11,743 nt of DNA from JBBRLA01 sp038231615 (lineage in GTDB: Bacteria > Myxococcota_A > Polyangia > Palsa-1104 > JAEUJZ01): contig JBBRLA010000226.1 in NCBI GenBank assembly GCA_038231615.1, positions 1 to 11,743 on the forward strand, written 5' to 3'. Below the pieces are notes generated by a model that saw nothing but the letters and a program-made list of their open reading frames with translations, searched no databases and was not told the DNA's origin. Each line of letters opens with the position of its first letter. The stretch's first letter is position 1. Shown here one piece after another: positions 6,029 through 11,743 of the stretch. A program made the position numbers and the translations under genes.

Positions 6029-7351
6029 ATGCGCAACCTTACGCTCTCGCTCTTCGCCCCGGCCCTGCTTTTTTACCTGGCGGCGGCGGGCTGCACCCGC
6101 GTCAATATGCTTTACTGCGACAGCACCTACCCCTGCGGCATGGGGATGGTGTGCGTTATGCCGCAGCACGAATGCCAACCCGGCGCGGGCGACATGAGGC
6201 CCGGGATGCCCGACCTGGCGAATCCCCCCCCGGACCTGCGGATGGCCGACGGGGGCTTTGTATGTACCAGCGACAGCCAGTGCGCGGCGCTTTCCGCGAA
6301 GTTGCCTGCGTGCATCGCGGGCGCGTGCCAGCCGTGCCGGCGCAACTTCCAGTGCCCGGATTCGGCCTGCGACGACAACGGCACCTGCCACGACCCGGCG
6401 GTGGTGATCCACGTGAACGACGGCGCGGGCTGCGGCGGTGCCGGCAATCCCTTCTGCAACGTGCAGGACGCGATGGCCGCGGTGGGCCCCGGCAAGAACG
6501 TGGTCCTGCTCGATCCGTCCAAGGGCGAGGGGATCACCAAGGCCGGCAGCCCGATCAACATCAGCAAGAGCGTGCGCATCATTGGCAAGCGCGCCAGTGT
6601 CGCCGCGCCGCTGGTGGTGCTGCTGGACCCGATCTCGATCGCCACCCCCATGACGCCCATTGCCGTGGGCATCGAGGACCTGGAAGTTTCGCCGCGGAAC
6701 AGCGGGAGCACCCTGGGGATCTTCTGCGTGCAGTCGGACCAGGGCATCGCCTTCACCCTGCGCTGGTCCAAGGTGGACCAGGCCCACGGCGGCGGGATCG
6801 GGATCCAGTCCTGCTCTCCGGTGGTGATGATCAGCAACCAGATCGTCAACAACCGAGGCATTCTCGCAAGCTACGGTGGGGTACTCATCTCTACCCAGGA
6901 CCTGACCCTGCTCAATAATGTCATTGCCAACAACCTCGGATCCGGGCTGGACACGCTCGCCGCCGGGTTGAGCCTGCCGACCACGCCGGCCGCCACCCAG
7001 ATCGCCTTCAACACGGTGGTGAACAACGACTGCGCCACGCCCCCATGCAACCTGAAGTGCGGGCAAAGCCTCAATATGTCGTACATGATCGCCCAGAAAG
7101 ATGGCACGGTGGGCGCCAACTGCAACTTGAGCCGCTCGGTGGTGCCGGTGGACGTCAACGGCGGCACGATGAACATCAAGATCATGCCCGACTTCGTGGA
7201 CCCGACCCAGTTTGATTATCATCCGCAGGTCACAGCGAAAAACCAGATGCTGCTGCTCATGGACGACAAGCCGGTGGTCGGCTACGACCTGGATGACAAC
7301 CCCCGTCCTGGCAAGGGCGGCGTCGCCATCGGCGCGTACCAGCTTCCATGA
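6029..7351 (+). CDS. Lipoprotein with Cys-rich head and beta-helix-like domain (hypothetical)
   Basis: A 440-residue predicted lipoprotein. The signal peptide ends in a lipobox (LAAAGC, Cys22). Residues 28-121 carry two Cys-rich segments (C30, C36, C42, C49, then C79, C85, C95, C100, C103, C109, C114, C120) separated by a Met/Asp/Pro/Leu linker (55-72), an arrangement common in Myxococcota surface proteins. From about 125 to the end, short repeated strands with Asn turns (ISNQIVNN, LLNNVIANN, IAFNTVVNN) suggest a right-handed parallel beta-helix, and the C-terminal LDDNPRPGKGGVAIGAYQ resembles the closing 'D..G.pRP...GAyE' motif of such proteins. These often bind or cleave polysaccharides or act as surface scaffolds; no catalytic residues can be assigned. 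It starts 2 nt after the PEGA gene and ends 7 nt before GT2, so the three are probably co-transcribed. Confidence 0.82.
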   Translation: MRNLTLSLFAPALLFYLAAAGCTRVNMLYCDSTYPCGMGMVCVMPQHECQPGAGDMRPGMPDLANPPPDLRMADGGFVCTSDSQCAALSAKLPACIAGACQPCRRNFQCPDSACDDNGTCHDPAVVIHVNDGAGCGGAGNPFCNVQDAMAAVGPGKNVVLLDPSKGEGITKAGSPINISKSVRIIGKRASVAAPLVVLLDPISIATPMTPIAVGIEDLEVSPRNSGSTLGIFCVQSDQGIAFTLRWSKVDQAHGGGIGIQSCSPVVMISNQIVNNRGILASYGGVLISTQDLTLLNNVIANNLGSGLDTLAAGLSLPTTPAATQIAFNTVVNNDCATPPCNLKCGQSLNMSYMIAQKDGTVGANCNLSRSVVPVDVNGGTMNIKIMPDFVDPTQFDYHPQVTAKNQMLLLMDDKPVVGYDLDDNPRPGKGGVAIGAYQLP

Positions 7352-7358
7352 CCGGCTG

Positions 7359-8193
<835 letters not shown>

Positions 8194-8201
<8 letters not shown>

Positions 8202-8343
8202 AGAGCCATCCGGCGATGAAGAGCCATCTGGCGACGAAGAGCCATCTAGCGACGAAGAGCCATCCGGCGATGAAGAGCCATCTGGCGACGAACAGCCATC
8301 TGACAATGAAGAGCCATCTGTGGATAAAGAGCCATCTCAGTAA
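8194..8343 (+). CDS. Acidic EEPSGD-repeat peptide or frameshifted tail of GT2 (hypothetical)
   Basis: Reading from GTG 8194, or in this frame generally, the repeat gives VDEEPSGDEEPSGD... through about eight hexapeptide units and stops exactly after the last unit at TAA 8341-8343: 49 residues, very acidic. Copy differences in this frame are often silent (TCC/TCT, GAT/GAC), while the same changes alter residues in a second frame, and the GT2 frame meets stops. That favours translation of this frame. Two explanations fit: a separate small ORF coupled to GT2 (GTG overlaps the GT2 stop by 8 nt; AAGG lies 4 nt upstream), or the true C-terminus of GT2, reached if one base is lost upstream, for example in the C4 run at 8167-8170, giving a Pro/Ser/Gln linker then the acidic repeats. 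The function is unknown; charged tails of this kind are disordered. Confidence 0.5.
8198..8340 (+). repeat. 18-bp tandem repeat, about eight units
   Basis: The consensus unit is GAAGAGCCATCYGGCGAY. Units 1 and 4, and units 2 and 5, are identical, and unit 3 differs from 2 by one base; the last three units are diverged at their 3' halves. This higher-order order (1-2-3 then 1-2) suggests a recent duplication of a multi-unit block. Unit length is a multiple of three, so copy-number change keeps the frame. Confidence 0.9.
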
Positions 8344-8549
8344 GAAGCACATGGCCGGAGCAGATTTTGGCGCACCCCCACAGCGACCGAGGGAGCGTAC
8401 TACTGTACGTGACCGAGGAAGCGTGGGGGCACTCCCCACGGACTCGCATTCGCGAGTCCGCGTGGGCCCACCCATGACCTCGCGAATGCGAGGACATGGG
8501 GGAGAGGTACGCCAAAAGCTGCCCGGTCCAGGTGCTTCTGTTTAGCAGA
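8344..8549. other. Non-coding gap between the acidic repeat and the GT4 gene
   Basis: Apart from the palindromic element, I see no gene, promoter of consensus type or RNA gene here. The last 49 bases before the GT4 start hold no clear ribosome-binding site. An ATG at 8496, inside the final hairpin, is in frame with GT4 but would add 18 residues unlike any GT-B N-terminus. Confidence 0.5.
8375..8500. repeat. Palindrome-rich mosaic element, REPIN-like
   Basis: Within 126 bp lie several nested stems. CCCCCAC (8375-8381) pairs with GTGGGGG (8423-8429); between them a near-exact 14-bp direct repeat (8385-8398 and 8411-8424, one difference) flanks CGTAC-TACT-GTACG (8396-8409). Next come CGTGGGG-N5-CCCCACG (8422-8440), a 9-bp perfect stem with ATTC loop (8439-8460, extendable to 8435-8466) and a 6+6-bp stem with GAAT loop (8471-8500). 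The last two share a 14-bp core in opposite orientation (8443-8456 and 8479-8492). Two inverted copies of one short palindrome are the form of REP doublets. No coding sequence is supported across it. Confidence 0.7.
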
Positions 8550-9677
8550 GTGCGCATTGGCGTCGTCACGACTTCGTATCCCCGCTTCCCCGGCGATCCC
8601 GCGGGCACTTTCGTCGCCGGGCTGAATCGCTACCTGCACACGCTGGGGCACCAGGTGCAGGTGGTGGCCGCCGGTGAGCTGGGCGCGGCCGAGACCTCCC
8701 TCTCCGAAGCCGGGATCGCCGTGTCGCGAGTGCCCTCGGCGCTCTTTTATCACGGCGGGGCGCCGGATGCCCTCTCGCTCGGCCGCATCGGGGAGGCCGG
8801 GCGCTTCTCCCTGGCGCTGCGGTCCAGATGCCGCGAACGCCTGCGGGGGTGCCAGGCGCTGATCTCCCACTGGCTGGTCCCTTGCGGGCTGATCGGGGCG
8901 CTGTGCGCCGCGGGGCGCCCCCATCTGATGATCGCCCATTCCTCGGACGTGCACCTGCTGCGGCGCTGGCAGGGCGAGGCGCTGGTCCGCTGGCTGGCCC
9001 GGCGGGGAGATCTGGTCTACACCGCCTCATCGCTCGTGGTGGCCGGCGCCCCGGGGCGGGTGGTGCCGATGGGCGTGGATGCCGCCGCGTTCGCCGAGGG
9101 TGCAAGAGGCGAGCGACAGGCAGCGCGGGAGCGGCTCGGTGTGGTGCGGCCCACGCTCCTTTTTCTCGGGCGGCTGGTCCCGGTGAAGGGGGTCGATCGG
9201 TTGCTCGCCGCGCTGGCGCTGCCCGCGGCCCGCGGGTGGGACCTTCAAGTGGCCGGGGACGGGCCGGATCGGGAGCGCCTGATGAATCTCGCCGCCGCGC
9301 TGGGCGACCGGGTGCGCTTCCTGGGCGAGGTGCGGGGGGATGCCCGGCGGCATCTGCTGCTGGCCGCCGACGTGCTGTGCCTGCCCTCGGTGCGCCTTGC
9401 GGACGGAAGGACCGAAGGGGCGCCCACGGTGCTGCTGGAGGCGATGTGCGCCGGCTGCCCGGTGGTCGCCAGCGATGTGGGCGGGGTCGCCGCGCTGGTC
9501 GGTGGCGCCGGCAGGCTCTGCCCCCCGGGAGACGTCGCGGCGCTGGCCGAGGCGCTGGGGGCGGCCCTCGATCCAGGCTGGCGGGGGCGGATGCGCGACC
9601 TGGCGCGGACACAGGGCGCGCGACACGACTGGTCGGAGATCGGGCCGGCTCTTCTGGGAAGCTGGCCCGGTACGTGA
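8550..9677 (+). CDS. Family 4 glycosyltransferase (GT-B fold)
   Basis: A 375-residue retaining glycosyltransferase using a nucleotide-sugar donor. The N-terminal acceptor domain begins MRIGVVTTSYPRFPGDPAGTFV with the usual Gly-rich loop, and has AHSSDVH (129-135) as a likely active-site region. The donor-binding half shows FLGRLVPVKGVDRLL (205-219), VAGDGPDRERL (234-244), and TEGAPTVLLEAM (288-299), which contains the EX7E pair (E289, E297), followed by GCPVVASDVGG (302-312). This sets it with WaaG/WbaZ/PimA-like enzymes that build lipopolysaccharide, capsule or glycolipids. Start: GTG 8550 gives a standard N-terminus; ATG 8496 lies within the hairpin and adds an unlikely extension. The gap to the GT2 gene and the repeat element between them mean co-transcription with GT2 is unsure. 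Acceptor and sugar cannot be named from sequence. Confidence 0.88.
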   Translation: MRIGVVTTSYPRFPGDPAGTFVAGLNRYLHTLGHQVQVVAAGELGAAETSLSEAGIAVSRVPSALFYHGGAPDALSLGRIGEAGRFSLALRSRCRERLRGCQALISHWLVPCGLIGALCAAGRPHLMIAHSSDVHLLRRWQGEALVRWLARRGDLVYTASSLVVAGAPGRVVPMGVDAAAFAEGARGERQAARERLGVVRPTLLFLGRLVPVKGVDRLLAALALPAARGWDLQVAGDGPDRERLMNLAAALGDRVRFLGEVRGDARRHLLLAADVLCLPSVRLADGRTEGAPTVLLEAMCAGCPVVASDVGGVAALVGGAGRLCPPGDVAALAEALGAALDPGWRGRMRDLARTQGARHDWSEIGPALLGSWPGT

Positions 9678-9734
9678 GAAACCTGTCGACGCCGGACAAT
9701 GAGGTTAGGTTTTCCCTTGAAATGAGCAACCATG

Positions 9735-9770
9735 TGCCCCCGTCAGATTGCCGCCTGGGGGCATCCAGGC
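9735..9770 (+). promoter_or_regulatory. Two overlapping hairpins before rseP
   Basis: TGCCCCC (9735-9741) pairs with GGGGGCA (9757-9763), and GCCTGG (9753-9758) pairs with CCAGGC (9765-9770). The two stems share bases, so only one can form at a time. They lie 14 nt before the rseP ATG. There is no T-run, so they are not simple terminators; they could modulate rseP translation, or be chance in GC-rich DNA. Confidence 0.35.
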
Positions 9771-9783
9771 TAAGCTTCGATCT

Positions 9784-10830
9784 ATGTTTCAGATCCTCGT
9801 CGCCATCCTCTTGCTCGGGGTACTCGTCATTGTCCACGAGACCGGGCACTTCCTGGTTGCTCGCCTGTCGAAGATGAGGGTGGACCTGTTTTCCATCGGG
9901 TTTGGTCCCTCGCTCTGGCGCTTCACCCGGGGCGAGACGACCTACCAGATCGCGGCGGTGCCTCTGGGCGGCTTCGTGCAGATCGCCGGCCTGAACCCCG
10001 GCGAGGACATCGACGCCGAGGACCCCCGCGCCTACCCCAACCGACCGGTGTGGCAGCGGCTGGCCACCATCTTCGCCGGCCCCGGCATCAACTATGTCTT
10101 CGCCGCCTTTCTCTTCATCCTCCTGAACCTCATCGCCGGGGTGCGGATCCACGGACAGAACGGCGCCTTCGTCGGCGAAGTCCTCCCCAACACCCCCGCG
10201 GCGCGGGTCGGCATCCAGCCCGGCGACGAGATCCTCAGCATCAACGGCAAGGCGGTCACCGCCTACAGCCAGGTGCGCCCGCTGGTGGACGCCAGCCAGG
10301 GGAAGCCGGTGGCCATCGAGATGCTGCGTGAGAAGGCGCACAAGACCTTCACCCTCAACCCGCAGAAGGACGACACCGGCTGGCGGGTGGGAATCGGGCT
10401 GATGCCCCGCGAGGCGCGCCAGCACATGGGTGCCTGGCCGGCCATCAAGTCGGGCCTCTCGGATCCAGTGGTCCTGACCTGGCTGAACCTACAGGCCTTC
10501 TGGGATGCTTTCAACGGCAAGAAGAAGCTGGAGTTTCACAGCCCCATCAAGATCGTCACCGAGATCAAGAAGAACATCAACCGCGGCTGGGTGCAGGGCA
10601 TCGAGTTCGTGGCCTTCATCAGCACCTTGCTGGGCTTCTTCAACCTGCTGCCCTTCCCGGCGCTGGATGGCGGCAGGCTGGTATTCCTGGGCTGGGAAGT
10701 GCTGACGCGCCGGCCGGTCAGCCCCAAGGTCGAACAATGGGTCCACTTCGGCGGCATGATGATCCTTTTCGGGGTGCTGGGGCTCCTGCTCTTCAAGGAC
10801 GCCAAGAGCCTGATCGTGTCGGGCAGCTAA
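9784..10830 (+). CDS. rseP: Site-2 zinc metalloprotease, RseP family
   Basis: A 348-residue intramembrane protease that cuts membrane-bound substrates, classically an anti-sigma factor in the envelope stress response, and also remnant signal peptides in E. coli. The first helix carries the zinc motif HETGH (18-22); the second catalytic motif NLLPFPALDGG (287-297) supplies the third zinc ligand, D295. Other family marks are VPLGGFVQIAG (59-69), FAGPGIN (98-104) and membrane helices at about 1-25, 96-119, 275-300 and 322-340. One PDZ domain (about 125-195, including NTPAARVGIQPGDEILSING) lies between the motifs; E. coli RseP (450 residues) has two. ATG 9784 places the first helix at the N-terminus; TTG 9748 would add 12 residues. 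The usual dxr, cdsA, uppS or bamA neighbours are absent. Confidence 0.93.
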   Translation: MFQILVAILLLGVLVIVHETGHFLVARLSKMRVDLFSIGFGPSLWRFTRGETTYQIAAVPLGGFVQIAGLNPGEDIDAEDPRAYPNRPVWQRLATIFAGPGINYVFAAFLFILLNLIAGVRIHGQNGAFVGEVLPNTPAARVGIQPGDEILSINGKAVTAYSQVRPLVDASQGKPVAIEMLREKAHKTFTLNPQKDDTGWRVGIGLMPREARQHMGAWPAIKSGLSDPVVLTWLNLQAFWDAFNGKKKLEFHSPIKIVTEIKKNINRGWVQGIEFVAFISTLLGFFNLLPFPALDGGRLVFLGWEVLTRRPVSPKVEQWVHFGGMMILFGVLGLLLFKDAKSLIVSGS

Positions 10831-10962
10831 CCCGAAGCGTCCTCACCTCCCCGGAATCACCCCGCCTGGCCTTCCAACCGGGCCTTGGGCTCCGGCGGGC
10901 CTCTTCAGGCCAGCGGTCTGGCAAGATATCTGGTCGCCTTGGAATGTGGTAATTATCCTGGT
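10831..10962. other. Spacer between rseP and the ATPase gene
   Basis: GGCCT-CTTC-AGGCC (10898-10911) is a short perfect hairpin without a T-run and could be a weak transcript end for rseP. An AT-rich patch, TAATTAT (10950-10956), sits just before the ATPase start and might be a -10 element, but I see no matching -35. No gene is supported. Confidence 0.35.
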
Positions 10963-11743
10963 GTGATCCAATCAGCAAAGGTCCAGCGTTTTCGTGGCAT
11001 TCCCCGACTGGAGATCAGCGGGTTCGGTCGGGTGAACCTCATCATCGGCAAGAATGATTGCGGCAAGACCGCGCTTTTGGAGGCACTGGAGCTTCTCGAC
11101 GACGTGGGAGGTGCGGCGAGATTGCTGTGGCTTCAGCAGCGGCGTCGCGATGAAGACGCCTTGGTGTTTGAGTTCGAGCGGTTCTGGGAGCCGATCTTTT
11201 GGCAGCACAATGTCTTGGAAGGGATCGACCTGTCGGCGCAACTGACCGGCGGCGCGGGCGTCGAGGTGCGGGTAGCGCAAGTTGCATCCACGGGACCGAC
11301 CGTGCTGAAGGGCGAGAACCCGGAGTCCGCGGCATTGCATTCTCCCGGGGATCCGCCCAGGCGACGGAATCCCATGATCCAGAATCCGTGGGCGCTGAAC
11401 GTTTCTACGCGGTCGGCCAGGGGCCAGGCGTCTACGGGGACCATCACGGTGAAGGACGGCGACTTGCACCTGCCCAGGCGTGAGTACCCGGACATGGGGA
11501 GCGCGTGGGTTGCCACGAGCGCGTCGATTGGCGAAGGGCAGGTTCGAGACTTCTCCGAGCTGAAGCGGACCGGTCGTGAACCGGAGATCGTCGAACTCCT
11601 GCAAGAGGTCGACCCGAATGTCACCGGTCTCGAACTCCTGGCGCCCTCCGGGAAGCAGGCGGAAATCTTCGTTCGCATGGGCCCGGACTTCCCGCCGCTT
11701 CCGATCACGATGATGGGAGATGGCTTTCAGCGGTGCCTGGAGA
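10963..11743 (+). CDS. AAA/ABC-type ATPase, OLD-like, N-terminal part (runs off the window)
   Basis: 260 codons are visible with no stop before the window end. Residues 1-45 match the opening of OLD/RecF-like 'AAA family ATPases': a first strand (VQRFRGIPRLEISGFGRVNLIIG) followed by the Walker A loop GKNDCGKT (29-36) and a helix (ALLEALELL). Residues 245-259 (PLPITMMGDGFQR) resemble the ABC-signature-like 'GDG.(Q/K)R' that precedes the Walker B in this group; Walker B itself lies beyond the edge. The middle (60-240) is family-variable and I recognise nothing specific. The start could be GTG 10963 or an in-frame TTG at 10939. Third-position G/C is 28 of the first 40 codons versus 33 of 40 in rseP, a mild difference. 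Such ATPases often belong to defence systems with a nuclease partner, but the partner would be outside the window. Confidence 0.75.
   Translation, partial: MIQSAKVQRFRGIPRLEISGFGRVNLIIGKNDCGKTALLEALELLDDVGGAARLLWLQQRRRDEDALVFEFERFWEPIFWQHNVLEGIDLSAQLTGGAGVEVRVAQVASTGPTVLKGENPESAALHSPGDPPRRRNPMIQNPWALNVSTRSARGQASTGTITVKDGDLHLPRREYPDMGSAWVATSASIGEGQVRDFSELKRTGREPEIVELLQEVDPNVTGLELLAPSGKQAEIFVRMGPDFPPLPITMMGDGFQRCLE

Noticed and set aside
8496..8549. ATG 8496 as the GT4 start
   Set aside because: It sits in the stem of the last hairpin and adds 18 residues before the standard MRIGVVTTSYPR start.
8566..10425. A 619-codon open frame on the minus strand
   Set aside because: It lies antisense to the well-supported GT4 and rseP genes, is rich in Arg/Pro/Ala and has no domain motif; it arises from high G/C third positions.
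10898..10911. An intrinsic terminator after rseP
   Set aside because: The stem has only 5 bp and no T-run follows; I mention it only in the spacer entry.

Overview
The window is high-GC (most codons end in G or C) and carries features typical of deltaproteobacterial lineages, probably Myxococcota: small Cys-patterned lipoproteins, a PEGA-domain membrane protein, a lipoprotein with a Pro/Asp/Leu-rich linker before a beta-helix-like domain, and a Gly-rich SSB. This assignment is inferred from protein style; there is no rRNA or other taxonomic marker. Nothing here resembles a complete phage, transposon or CRISPR locus.

Layout. (1) 1-207: a lower-GC leader (96 of the first 180 bases are G/C by my count) with no convincing gene. 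(2) 208-534 (+): a small Cys-rich lipoprotein, convergent with the next block. (3) 558-4831 (-), read right to left: ssb, then a two-domain FAD/GcvT dimethylglycine/sarcosine dehydrogenase-like enzyme, then a secreted NodB-type polysaccharide deacetylase. A strong hairpin separates ssb from the dehydrogenase. (4) 4832-5024: a divergent promoter region with a candidate promoter each way and a perfect ATGAAC-N4-GTTCAT palindrome (LexA-like core GAAC-N4-GTTC). (5) 5025-8201 (+): a tightly packed run of PEGA-domain membrane protein, beta-helix-like lipoprotein and GT2 glycosyltransferase. (6) 8194-8550: an 18-bp tandem repeat coding for EEPSGD-type hexapeptides in a frame different from the glycosyltransferase, followed by a palindrome-rich mosaic element. 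(7) 8550-10830 (+): a GT4 glycosyltransferase and an RseP-type site-2 protease. (8) 10963-window end (+): the N-terminal part of an OLD-like AAA/ABC-type ATPase, cut off by the window edge, with a weaker G/C third-position bias than rseP.

Several genes point to the cell envelope (lipoproteins, PEGA protein, two glycosyltransferases, deacetylase, intramembrane protease), but they do not form a recognisable complete pathway. The most interesting signals are: the out-of-frame acidic repeat tail after the GT2 gene, whose copy-to-copy changes are largely synonymous in one frame only; the REPIN-like inverted pair beside it; a possible 45-nt in-frame micro-inversion in the PEGA gene that, if flipped back, would restore a second transmembrane helix; the LexA-like palindrome between ssb and the PEGA operon; and the partial ATPase at the right edge.
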